IMG/VR virus record: IMGVR_UViG_3300021376_003130
Location: 1 to 42,966 of that record
Strand: one strand, 5' to 3'
Length of the DNA stretch: 42,966 bases
Origin: a virus
Shown: in pieces, positions 33,178 to 41,862 of the stretch
Layout of the letters: every line of letters begins with the position of its first letter
Position numbering within the stretch: the first letter of the stretch is position 1
Position numbers and translations under genes: made by a program
The notes under the pieces: generated by a model
Database searches by the model: none
What the model was told of the DNA's origin: nothing
The model's input: the letters and a program-made list of their open reading frames with translations, nothing else

Positions 33178-36100
33178 TTATCCTAATATCAATGCGTATT
33201 TAACCGCTAATTCAGTTGCGCCAGTCACAGTAACTCCACCTCCAGCCCCTGCCACAGATTCCCAGCTGGCTCCATCATATATCTCAACTCTTTGATCTGT
33301 GGTGCTGTATCGCATCACTCCAATCACAGGCACAGATGGTCTTAAAGCAGAAGTACCATAAGGAATTCTCAAACCTCCTGCTTGTGAAGTGTCCACATAG
33401 CCATCACCTGTGGTCTCAAATATGATTGGTTGATTGCTGACATAATTGGTTATGGTATTGGTTTGAAAATTTAAATTTTCTATTCTAATAATTCCAGTGC
33501 CTGCACCAGTCAAGACTAAATCCTGATTCACTCCTGTGGTTGTCAGAGTGCTGCCTGAAATCAATATGCTGTCTACCTGCAGTGTGTTAGCATCAAATCT
33601 AGTTGAATTTACATCTGCCACTAAAGCACTATTGCTGTAGAATCTGATTGTGTCATCGTTAGCACCAGGCGTTAATTCTGGAGTAATATAAGTGTTCCTA
33701 TCCAAGTCATACACACCTTGCAGCACCTGCCACGAACCATCATAACCCTCAAAGAGATTATTGTCTGTGTTGTATCTTATCATGCCCACTTGTGGCACAG
33801 CAGGTCTATTAGCAGTGCTGCCTGCTGGTAATCTTATAGCGCCAGTGCCGGAAAAAGTAGTTACCCCGCTGGCTGGCACAAATGTCATGTTGCCCACGGT
33901 GTTGGAAATGGTATTGTTATTAATGGTAAAATTTTCTATTTCCACACTGCCTGTGCCAGCACCACTTAATTGTAAGTTTGAGTTGGTAGTTTGTGTGGTA
34001 ATGATATTGTTTTCAATTTTTATATTGCCATCCACATTGATGGTAGATGAAAACACAGTGTTCCAATTTTTTAGTGCAGATCCTAAATTGTACAAATTAG
34101 TGGTCTGTGGAATTAAATCACTAGAGATAGCTGCCAACACAGACAATGTATCAGTAGCAGCGTCACCTATGGTAATGTTGCCACCAATGGTGACGTCTCC
34201 TGTGACATCTAAATCTCCAGATATATTAACATCATCCAACAGGTTTATTATACTGCTGTTAGAATCTAAATTTAAATCTCCTGACAGAGATTCAATTGTG
34301 TTGCCACTAATCTTCACATTATTTTGTTGAATATATGAACCATCTATCACAGTCACATTGGCTCCTGATGTGAAGGTCAATGTGGATGCACTAGAGATGT
34401 TGGTGATAGCACCTGTAAAAGTTACAGTGCCAGCTGCTTGATTGACATAAAATAAATCACCTACTCTAAAATCTCCTGAGTGATCTACTGAACTGTATAA
34501 TATCCTTGCATTATTTAATGTGACCACTTCATTGGCTTGAATGGCTGCTGAGGCATCATTGTTGGATTCTTTGCCTGAGCCTATATAAGCAAAGTTGTGT
34601 CCTATTAGATACACCAACACACCCACACCATCACCATATGCACCATACGTGCCATATATGCTGGCTGATGCAATACTGCGCACTTCACCACCAAAGTCTT
34701 GATAGTCAACATTCACGAACGCTGTGGCCGTACCACCTGCAGAAAAACTAATATATTGTGCTCCGGTCACTGTGTCCGAAAAAGTAGTTGAACCGTTGGT
34801 GCCATTAAAATTTAATAGTAACACAGTGTTTGGGGTTGTGGTCAGTTGAGCGACGGGAGCGGCAAAAGCACTTGTGTAGATGGCTGCTCCTTTGGCTATT
34901 CTCAAATCATCAATGTAACCTGTGAAAGCCGAAGTGCCATTGTAATCTGCTCCTATGCGTAATGGTTTTATGGCATAGTTGTTACTGTCTGAATAGGTGG
35001 ATCCTTCCTGCACTCCATTCACAAACAACTTGGTTGACGTGCCAGTACGTGCAAGGGCCACATGTGTCCAAGTGCTGGAAGATACGGCTGTGGTTCCTTG
35101 TATCACAATCGCACCATTCACATAACAATATATTCTTTCAGCAGTGTCAATGCCTACAGTGATGGCTGTGTCACTTGCCACGGTGCGCATATCAATTATG
35201 ATTCTGTTTGTGCCACTTGTAGTTTTATAAATCCAAGCTTCTATAGTAAATTTTCCTGTGGTAAAAGCAAAATCTGCTTGACTGACTATGGATGCATAAT
35301 CACCTGTGCCGTCTAAAGCTAGACTTGCTGTGCCATATTTTTTAATTGTGGTATTGAGTTGCGCATTGCCGTTGGCTGTGACTGTTTTAGCTATTCTATC
35401 TGCTGCATTGGCAAATCCTGTGACCTTGCCAGTTAATTCAAATTCACTACCACTCACAGCACTCAAAGTGCCTGTAGCCAACACTGTAGCATTGTCCACG
35501 TCATAATATGTGATTGTTTGACCAGACGTCACAGCAGCTCCTGCCAGTCCTGATACTTTTAATCTTGTTTTGCCAGTGCCTTTTAAACCTGTAACTCCAT
35601 CAACTCCATATATACTAGAGTTTGCAAAGTATGTGAAAGAGTTGAGCCATTCAATCCTAGCTCCATTGGTAAAAGTGAGTGCATTTACACCAGGCGTGAT
35701 CAATGTGACATTTTGAAACAGACAACTGGCTTCATTGCTGCCCGCTGTGGCTACACTGCCGTCTAAATAAGCACCTTTGCCTGCATCTCCTGCGGCAAAA
35801 CCTCTTGGATCCGAAGCACTGGTAGTTGATCCCTGTGTGATCACAGTGACATTTCTTATGTAGGGTGATCTGCTGGTTACTGTGAAACTAGGAGCAAATC
35901 TAAAAGCATAACCTGTGTTTGCTGCACTGTTAAACCTGAAATTGGCCACTGTGATGTCTTCTATAGTGGTTTCCCCGTTCAATAGAAAAGCATCCTGTGA
36001 TATGGTGCCAGCTGTGGGTTGAATGGTCACAGCTCTCAAACTTTCTCCTCTGATGCTGACGCCTGTTGGCACTGTGATAGGAAAAATTTCAGTGTATGTG

Positions 36101-36909
36101 CCTGGATATATGTGAACAAGATCACCTGCAGTTGCCAGTGTAAGTGCATGTTTCAAAGTAAGCACAGGATCATTTTGATGTGTGCCTGTGTTGGTGTCAT
36201 CTCCTATACTGCTTACATATATGATATTGCCAGGGATGGCAGTAAGGTCCAATCCGCCCACTAACACATTGCCACCCACTGTTAAATTGTCCACAAACAA
36301 ATCTTGAGTGAATATTTCATTCCAACGTTTGCCTGCACTGCCCAAATCATAGGTGTCAGTTACGTTGGGTATCATGTCGCTGGCTATGTCAGCATTGATT
36401 GTAAGACTGTCTGTGTCTTGATCACCTATGGTAATATTACCGTCTGCTGTGATACTGCCTGTGGCATGTATGTTACCTGTGACATCTAAATTGCCAAACA
36501 TTTCAACAATGCCAGTACCATTGGGAGTCAATAGTAAATTTGTATTTGCTGCTGTGATTTCTATGGAATTATTGGATATTTCGAAATCATCCACAATGAT
36601 TGCATTATTGTACAATATTTTATCAGGGGCAGCCAAAGTCAACACAGCACTGGTTGTGCTGATGGAATTGCCTGTCACTGTGAGGTTACTGATAGTGCTT
36701 GTGTTGGGTACTTCTAAATTAGTGGTTCTTAAAATTCCTACTACGTCTAAAGGAAACTGCGGGCTCGCCGTTTTAATACCGATCCTTGAATTTATAATAT
36801 CTAAGTACAAAAGATCAGTCTCAAAAGCCAAATTTTGCTCCGCCACAGGTAATGTGGAACGGATCAAATTGTCCTTCAAGAGCTGACCGGATATACGACC
36901 AACGGCCAT
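33178..36909 (-). CDS. Beta-helix tail fibre with LamG-like domain (1243 residues)
   Basis: The N-terminus (VGRISGQLLKDNLIR; LAFETDLLYLD; RIGIKTASPQFPLDV) matches the paralogue at 37067-39931 and probably attaches the fibre. A right-handed beta-helix region lies near residues 237-440 (YPGTYTEIFPITVP, GVSIRGESLR, KSPYI-like turns, FTNGARIEWLNSFTYF). Residues about 525-700 form a LamG/concanavalin-like domain (YGTASLALDGTGDY; FTIEAWIYK; WTHVALARTG; GYIDDLRIAKGA) that the paralogue lacks. Later segments repeat the motif (GNIT)IGD..TDTL....SDL.P.T..LY.LGS..K.WN. The start has a strong AAAGGAG ribosome binding site. A GATAAATA late-promoter match lies 128 bp upstream, leaving an unusually long leader. 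Confidence 0.82.
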   Translation of the reverse strand: MAVGRISGQLLKDNLIRSTLPVAEQNLAFETDLLYLDIINSRIGIKTASPQFPLDVVGILRTTNLEVPNTSTISNLTVTGNSISTTSAVLTLAAPDKILYNNAIIVDDFEISNNSIEITAANTNLLLTPNGTGIVEMFGNLDVTGNIHATGSITADGNITIGDQDTDSLTINADIASDMIPNVTDTYDLGSAGKRWNEIFTQDLFVDNLTVGGNVLVGGLDLTAIPGNIIYVSSIGDDTNTGTHQNDPVLTLKHALTLATAGDLVHIYPGTYTEIFPITVPTGVSIRGESLRAVTIQPTAGTISQDAFLLNGETTIEDITVANFRFNSAANTGYAFRFAPSFTVTSRSPYIRNVTVITQGSTTSASDPRGFAAGDAGKGAYLDGSVATAGSNEASCLFQNVTLITPGVNALTFTNGARIEWLNSFTYFANSSIYGVDGVTGLKGTGKTRLKVSGLAGAAVTSGQTITYYDVDNATVLATGTLSAVSGSEFELTGKVTGFANAADRIAKTVTANGNAQLNTTIKKYGTASLALDGTGDYASIVSQADFAFTTGKFTIEAWIYKTTSGTNRIIIDMRTVASDTAITVGIDTAERIYCYVNGAIVIQGTTAVSSSTWTHVALARTGTSTKLFVNGVQEGSTYSDSNNYAIKPLRIGADYNGTSAFTGYIDDLRIAKGAAIYTSAFAAPVAQLTTTPNTVLLLNFNGTNGSTTFSDTVTGAQYISFSAGGTATAFVNVDYQDFGGEVRSIASASIYGTYGAYGDGVGVLVYLIGHNFAYIGSGKESNNDASAAIQANEVVTLNNARILYSSVDHSGDFRVGDLFYVNQAAGTVTFTGAITNISSASTLTFTSGANVTVIDGSYIQQNNVKISGNTIESLSGDLNLDSNSSIINLLDDVNISGDLDVTGDVTIGGNITIGDAATDTLSVLAAISSDLIPQTTNLYNLGSALKNWNTVFSSTINVDGNIKIENNIITTQTTNSNLQLSGAGTGSVEIENFTINNNTISNTVGNMTFVPASGVTTFSGTGAIRLPAGSTANRPAVPQVGMIRYNTDNNLFEGYDGSWQVLQGVYDLDRNTYITPELTPGANDDTIRFYSNSALVADVNSTRFDANTLQVDSILISGSTLTTTGVNQDLVLTGAGTGIIRIENLNFQTNTITNYVSNQPIIFETTGDGYVDTSQAGGLRIPYGTSALRPSVPVIGVMRYSTTDQRVEIYDGASWESVAGAGGGVTVTGATELAVKYALILG

Positions 36910-36912
36910 TCT

Positions 36913-36957
36913 TCACTCCTTTAAACGGGCATCTTGTGCCACCAACCACTTTTTCAT
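36913..36957 (-). CDS. Possible 14-codon leader ORF
   Basis: In the 157-bp gap before the 1243-residue fibre gene, an ATG frame on the minus strand encodes MKKWLVAQDARLKE and stops 3 bp before the fibre start. Its last codons overlap the fibre gene's ribosome binding site (AAAGGAG). It has no clear Shine-Dalgarno of its own. It could be a coupling leader peptide or chance; it is recorded because the leader is unusually long for this window. Confidence 0.2.
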   Translation of the reverse strand: MKKWLVAQDARLKE

Positions 36958-37036
36958 CCTACACAATGCTTAGGCTCTTCGCGGGTTGTACCACGGTTTG
37001 TCCTGCGTGTTCTTGGTCTGATCACAGCATTAAGTG

Positions 37037-37044
37037 TATTTATC
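37037..37044 (-). promoter_or_regulatory. T4-type late promoter match (GATAAATA)
   Basis: The minus strand reads GATAAATA, 128 bp before the 1243-residue fibre start. It would give an untranslated leader of about 120 bases, far longer than for other genes here. Confidence 0.55.
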
Positions 37045-37066
37045 GAGTCTGTGTATTTTGGTAGTA

Positions 37067-39931
37067 TTAGCTGAGAATTAGGTTGTAAATGGTGTTAATT
37101 TCTTGCACTTCATCACCAGTGACTATGCCTGAAACCACACCCACTGCGTTAGCCCACAAAGTACCTGTGTAAACTTGTAATCTGGCTGTTTGTGTGTTGT
37201 AGTAGATTTCACCTATCACTCCAGGATTACGATTGGCTGTGTTGCCAAATGGCACTCTTACTCCTTTTGAATTGGCTCTGAATTCAACTTTTTGCTCTTT
37301 GGTCACTCCAGTCATTAACAGTGTAATATCACTGTGTAACACTGTGTTTTTTATATTGCCTTCATTGAACACATAATTGCTAGTGTCAAACAAAACTCTA
37401 CCTGTGCCATTGGCCTGTAGAGCTGCCACTGTGCCCGGAGCACTGGATCCCACTGTTACTGTGTTGCTGTCCACTGCGAACTGATTCTGACTGCTGAATC
37501 TGTTGGCTATTAAATTGCCTGCTGTGTCGATTCTTGCTGTGTTCACGCCATCAGCATAGAAATAAAATTGATCGGAAATCAGCTCAATGCGTGTGTTGCC
37601 ATCCAAATCTTTTACTCCACCTAGGTTAAAATAGTCAGTAGTGCGCCCTTCAAAACTGTTTGTGCTGTTATTGTAACGTAAATCTGCAAGTACATTGGGT
37701 CTTTGTGCTGAATTTCCCACGTGTAAAGTCATTGCCTTGCCGGAAAAGTTAGTTACCAGATTGGAATTGTTAATGTCAATCACTCCGGAAGAGCTGTCAA
37801 CTTCGGTTTTGAACCTTAAATTATCCACTAAAACTTTGCCTGTGCCGTTGGCATTAACAATTAAATCTTCATTGCTTACATTCACAGCAATAAAATTATC
37901 AGTGATGGTGATATCGCCCACACGCATTTCTCTAGCATATACATTGTCCCAATTTTTACTTGAGGATCCAAGATTGTATAGATTATTGTTGGCTGGAATT
38001 ATATCACTGGTAAATTGTGTTTCAAAATCTAAAGTGTCAGTGACTTGATTGCCTAAATTTATAAGCGCGCCATTTATTACAAGATTTCCAGACACTGCTA
38101 GGTCAGTGCTGATGTTTACATCTTTGAGAAAGTTGATGTTGCCACTGTCACTTATGACATTAATTTCATTTATATCGCTTTTTACAGTGTTGCCCGATAT
38201 GGTAAAATTAGGAAATGTTATTCTCTCTGCGTCAATAAATGTTTGTGGACCCCCTGGCACTCCCACTGTGATACTAGAACCTGAAAAAGTAAAACTGGCT
38301 GGAGAAAAATTAAGTGTGCCAGTGTTAAAATTCACAACAAATGTGTTACCTATTCTGTAATTGCCACTTTGATCCTGTGTTTGATAGTATATTTGTCCAC
38401 CATTCAGTTCAACAATTTCATTGTCCTGACTTACTATTGAAACGTCATTATCCACGTCCTTACCTGATCCCACGTATGCCATGTTGTGATTGATAAGATA
38501 CATCAAAGTAGCATTGCCATCTGCTTCTGCTCCTATAGCACCGTAAATACTGGCGCTTGCTATCACTCTCACTTCTGCTCCAAATGTTACGCCTAAACCA
38601 GCAAATCCTGTGGCTCCATTTACAGCATAGAGACTTCTATTAGCAAAATATGTGAAACAATCTATAAATTCCACTCTAACACCGTTTTTCATTGTGACTG
38701 CATCCACCCCTGGAGTGATAAAAGTCACAGCATTGAACAACATGCTGGCTTGATTGCTGGAAGAGTTGGCCACACTGCCATCCACCATGGCACCTTTGCC
38801 TGCATCGTGACTGTCATATCCTCTAGGATCACTGCCTGATGTGACAGTGCCTTGTGTGATTACTGACACGTTTTGTATGTAAGGTGATTTACTGGTGACA
38901 TTGATGCCAGTGTCAAATCTAAATGCATAACCTGTATCATTGATAGAATCATAATAAAAATTGCTGACAGTTAAATCACTGATAAAGCAGGCATTGTTTA
39001 ATAAAAATGCATCCTTACTTTGAGTAGATGTGCTAGGTTGTAGTGTCACACTGCGCATGCTTTGACCGCGCACAGTGGTGTTGGCTGGTACATCCAACGG
39101 AAAATCTTCTGTGTAAGTGCCAGGCATAATAAAAACAAGATTGTTGCCACCTGCCAAAGCTGCTTCATCCAAGGCCTTCTCTACACTGGCAAATGCAAAA
39201 CTGGCAGTTTGTCCACTGTTTGTGTCAGCTCCTAGACTGCTGACATAGTATGTATTGGCAATAGGTTGGTTCACTGTGATGCCACTGAATGACACAAGAG
39301 AAGCAACATTTACATCATCAGTCACATCGCCCAATACTCCATAAAACTCGCCCCATTGTCTTGAAATAGAACTTCCAATTTTGTAGGTCAATGTGGCATC
39401 AGGCAAAAGATCCGAATTGATGTCTGCGCCAATCACCAATGAATCTGTGCTGTCATCCCCCACCGTGATGTTGCCTTCAGCTAAAATATCACCTGTGGCA
39501 TTTATGTTGCCATACACTTCTAAATCTGTGGGTATGATAATTTCACCTGTGCCATTACTGGACAACTGTAGATTTGAATTTGTGGTCCAGGTTCCCAATT
39601 CATTATCCTTGAAATACACGTCTCCTATGCGTAATTCTGGCATGGTAATTGTGCCTGTGCTGGTCAATGACATCTGTCCTGCCACCATAGATGCACCTGC
39701 ACTGTTGAACAGTATGTTGCCTAGAGTGGCACTGTTGGTAGCAATGAAAGTATCGTTAAGATTTGTGAGGCCATTCACCTGCAAGGTTCTGGTAGGAGAG
39801 TCTGTGTTTATGCCAATCCTATTGCCACTGTGATTGATGTACAATAGATCTGTTTCAAAGGCAAGATCATCCGTACGCTGCAGATTACTGCGCAAAAGTG
39901 GTCCTGAAATACGTCCTACTGGATTGGGCAT
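37067..39931 (-). CDS. Beta-helix tail fibre (954 residues)
   Basis: Paralogue of the 1243-residue fibre, sharing the N-terminal VGRISGPLLRSNLQR, LAFETDLLYIN and RIGINTDSPTRTLQV segments. The beta-helix region near residues 229-437 contains YVSSLGADTNSG, MPGTYTEDFPLDVP, TTVRGQSMRSVTLQP, KSPYIQNVSVITQG and FIDCFTYFANRSLY. The following GAEVRVIASASIYG joins directly where the paralogue has its LamG-like insert. Repeated units of the type LGN..TD.L....SD.IP....LYNLGSSSKNW occur twice. A good AGGAG ribosome binding site precedes the start and an AATAAATA late-promoter match lies 21 bp upstream. Probably a homotrimeric fibre subunit; no receptor is evident. Confidence 0.82.
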   Translation of the reverse strand: MPNPVGRISGPLLRSNLQRTDDLAFETDLLYINHSGNRIGINTDSPTRTLQVNGLTNLNDTFIATNSATLGNILFNSAGASMVAGQMSLTSTGTITMPELRIGDVYFKDNELGTWTTNSNLQLSSNGTGEIIIPTDLEVYGNINATGDILAEGNITVGDDSTDSLVIGADINSDLLPDATLTYKIGSSISRQWGEFYGVLGDVTDDVNVASLVSFSGITVNQPIANTYYVSSLGADTNSGQTASFAFASVEKALDEAALAGGNNLVFIMPGTYTEDFPLDVPANTTVRGQSMRSVTLQPSTSTQSKDAFLLNNACFISDLTVSNFYYDSINDTGYAFRFDTGINVTSKSPYIQNVSVITQGTVTSGSDPRGYDSHDAGKGAMVDGSVANSSSNQASMLFNAVTFITPGVDAVTMKNGVRVEFIDCFTYFANRSLYAVNGATGFAGLGVTFGAEVRVIASASIYGAIGAEADGNATLMYLINHNMAYVGSGKDVDNDVSIVSQDNEIVELNGGQIYYQTQDQSGNYRIGNTFVVNFNTGTLNFSPASFTFSGSSITVGVPGGPQTFIDAERITFPNFTISGNTVKSDINEINVISDSGNINFLKDVNISTDLAVSGNLVINGALINLGNQVTDTLDFETQFTSDIIPANNNLYNLGSSSKNWDNVYAREMRVGDITITDNFIAVNVSNEDLIVNANGTGKVLVDNLRFKTEVDSSSGVIDINNSNLVTNFSGKAMTLHVGNSAQRPNVLADLRYNNSTNSFEGRTTDYFNLGGVKDLDGNTRIELISDQFYFYADGVNTARIDTAGNLIANRFSSQNQFAVDSNTVTVGSSAPGTVAALQANGTGRVLFDTSNYVFNEGNIKNTVLHSDITLLMTGVTKEQKVEFRANSKGVRVPFGNTANRNPGVIGEIYYNTQTARLQVYTGTLWANAVGVVSGIVTGDEVQEINTIYNLILS

Positions 39932-39951
39932 GTTGCTCCTATCTTATAGTG

Positions 39952-39959
39952 TATTTATT
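39952..39959 (-). promoter_or_regulatory. T4-type late promoter match (AATAAATA)
   Basis: The minus strand reads AATAAATA, a match to the T4 late consensus TATAAATA in seven of eight positions, 21 bp before the 954-residue fibre start and after the stop of the 518-residue gene. Placement in a short gap right before a fibre gene supports it. Confidence 0.6.
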
Positions 39960-39975
39960 TTTTTGGTAGGCTGCG

Positions 39976-41532
39976 TTATTTGTCAAAATTGTGCAACACA
40001 GTGACTGGTTTGCCCGAAGGCACTGGGGTGCCAAAATATAGATAAAGATTATTGCCCAGAGTGGCCACCAGCATGTATCCACTGGATCTGGTCAGTGTGA
40101 ACACTGCTCCGCCATATGTGGCACTGATTCTTAGGGTGGTGGCGTTAGGAATTGAATGTATGAAATACGCAGTGCCATCCACTAAATTTCCAAAATTTGT
40201 GCCATTGAATGAAATCTCTTGACCCACTGCCATGTTGCTGGTGCTGACCAATGTGATTTCATTGCCCACTGAAGTGACAATACCAAATGCTGTGCCAGGT
40301 GCTGCGGTTGCGTTGGCATAACTGACTGTGCTCACTGTGCAGGCTGTTACTGTGGCTGATGCGTTGTTGTAACCAGCTGGAGTCATGCCTCCCACTGTGA
40401 TTGTTTGTCCCACATAGAATGGTGCATTTGCTTGTGCGGCAAAAGTGAGTGTGGCTGTAGCGCCCGTGCCAGTGGCTGCTGTGACTGCTAAAGATTCAGC
40501 AGCAAATGTTTGTGATGCCACGCTGGTGGCTGACGGCGTTCTGCCATAACCAAATCCTGCTGCGTAATTGCCTGCACCTGCTGCAGTGGTCAAAGCAACT
40601 GGAGATCCACCTGCTGTGGCACTGATAGTAATCTGTGTGGCATTAGGAATGGAAAGAACAAAATATATTTGAGTTGTTACAATATTTCCTAGAGCAGTGT
40701 CAAACATTATCATTTGATTGATTGCTAATCCTGCTGTGGATGCTAAAGTGACTCTATTGGTGCCTGTGGTAGTTGCGCTGTAAGTGCCGGTGTCATGAGT
40801 GATGTTCACTAGACCTTCCACAGTGCTCACTGTGGCATATCCAGGGTCATTTTCATTTGCTGGAAAGGTTTCATTGATTTCCAACACTGTGGGTGTGACT
40901 GATGCTATGGTGTAATATCCATTGTTGCTGGTGGTGCCAGACACAAATATAATTTGACCGTCATAAAATCCTGCATCTTCAAAATCCACAATGCCCACAT
41001 TGTTGCTGAATATGGCTGAAGTGTTGGCAGCATAGGAGCCCGAAGTTGGTTTACCTGCTATACTAAAATCTACAAAATAAGCCATTTGCGCACTGTTATA
41101 GTAACAAGGATTCTGTATAAAAATATAGTTGGTGGTAGGTATCTGCAGCACATTCTCCACCAACACTAATATCTGTGCTGGAAATTGAGGCACTGGAGTG
41201 ACTGGATCATTGGCATCCAATGCACCAAATAGATGTTCCACATTGTCACCGTTGCCTAAATTTTGTGCAGTGATTAATTTGGGTGCGTCAGTTCTGAATC
41301 TTTTCCAATCTGGAGTACCAAATGCTGGATTGGCTTCGTACGCTTCAAAATTTTGTGTGGTGGTGTTGTAGCGTATCATGCCCTCCACATTGTAACCTCT
41401 TTGACCTGTGGTGCCTTTGGGCAGCAATAATGAGCTGGTGCTGTCTATGCTGGCCTGTTCATCTGCACTGTATTTGATTCCTCTGCCATTCAAGGAAGAC
41501 TGATTGGTGGATTGTTTTTTAAGATATCTCAT
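39976..41532 (-). CDS. Fibre-like structural protein (518 residues)
   Basis: The N-terminal 60 residues are polar (SLNGRGIKYSADEQ), followed by LLLPKGTTGQRGYNVEGMIRYN and NFEAYE, a phrase also seen at the ends of the 954- and 1243-residue fibres (GMIRYN; EGYDGSW). The C-terminal half carries two copies of a small beta module (LASTAGLAINQMIMFDTALG; VSTSNMAVGQEISFNGTNFG, each followed by an aromatic strand and an ATxGG turn), separated by a module with YVGQTITVGGMTPAGYN that also occurs near the N-terminus of the 2216-residue fibre. The start codon overlaps the upstream stop (TAATGA-type junction). It appears to be built of modules shared with other fibres here. Confidence 0.72.
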   Translation of the reverse strand: MRYLKKQSTNQSSLNGRGIKYSADEQASIDSTSSLLLPKGTTGQRGYNVEGMIRYNTTTQNFEAYEANPAFGTPDWKRFRTDAPKLITAQNLGNGDNVEHLFGALDANDPVTPVPQFPAQILVLVENVLQIPTTNYIFIQNPCYYNSAQMAYFVDFSIAGKPTSGSYAANTSAIFSNNVGIVDFEDAGFYDGQIIFVSGTTSNNGYYTIASVTPTVLEINETFPANENDPGYATVSTVEGLVNITHDTGTYSATTTGTNRVTLASTAGLAINQMIMFDTALGNIVTTQIYFVLSIPNATQITISATAGGSPVALTTAAGAGNYAAGFGYGRTPSATSVASQTFAAESLAVTAATGTGATATLTFAAQANAPFYVGQTITVGGMTPAGYNNASATVTACTVSTVSYANATAAPGTAFGIVTSVGNEITLVSTSNMAVGQEISFNGTNFGNLVDGTAYFIHSIPNATTLRISATYGGAVFTLTRSSGYMLVATLGNNLYLYFGTPVPSGKPVTVLHNFDK

Positions 41533-41855
41533 TACACTACAAAGTAACTCACTGTGACCAGCAAGTCGCCATTTGTTCCACCGTTTTGTTGAAATGATAA
41601 TTTGTCTCCTGTGGACAGCACTAATTTTTCTGTGTCCATAATGAAAGAATCACCTGCTTCCACACTGGCTGCTGCAACTATTTTGTTTTTATTGTCGTTT
41701 ATGGCTTCACCGTTTAGCACTGCGTACAAAGAAAAAGTTGCAGTGGCGCCGCCTTTGTTACATACCACTATGGTAGTGAATGCCCAAGTTTGTGATGCAG
41801 TCACAGTGAAATTCACCGGAGTGCTTGTGTTCATTTGTGCATTATCAATGGCCAT
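41532..41855 (-). CDS. Small virion beta protein (107 residues)
   Basis: The protein begins MAIDNAQMNTSTPVNFTVTASQTW and continues with strands AFTTIVVCNKGG, TFSLYAVLNGE and LLVTVSYFVV. Its size and strand order resemble the proteins at 32842-33171 and 18609-18929. A good AGGAG ribosome binding site lies 6 bp before the start. It begins 7 bp after the 320-residue fibre gene and its stop overlaps the start of the 518-residue gene, so all three are likely co-transcribed. Probably a small beta-sandwich virion subunit; function unknown. Confidence 0.65.
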   Translation of the reverse strand: MAIDNAQMNTSTPVNFTVTASQTWAFTTIVVCNKGGATATFSLYAVLNGEAINDNKNKIVAAASVEAGDSFIMDTEKLVLSTGDKLSFQQNGGTNGDLLVTVSYFVV

Positions 41856-41862
41856 ATTTCTC

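Larger units (their letters stand above)
36910..37066 (-). other. Long leader region before the 1243-residue fibre
   Basis: This is the longest gap in the window (157 bp). It holds a late-promoter match, a possible 14-codon ORF, a short GGCA/TGCC inverted repeat (4-bp stem) near the ribosome binding site, and a strong AAAGGAG. It looks less AT-rich than the other gaps. I see no known riboswitch or RNA gene in it. Confidence 0.4.

Noticed and set aside
33761-34330. A 189-codon open frame on the plus strand inside the 1243-residue fibre gene
   Set aside because: It is antisense to a gene with clear domains and paralogues. Its Val/Leu/Pro-rich composition is the expected mirror of Thr/Asn/Gly-rich fibre coding sequence, and similar antisense frames occur opposite the other fibres.
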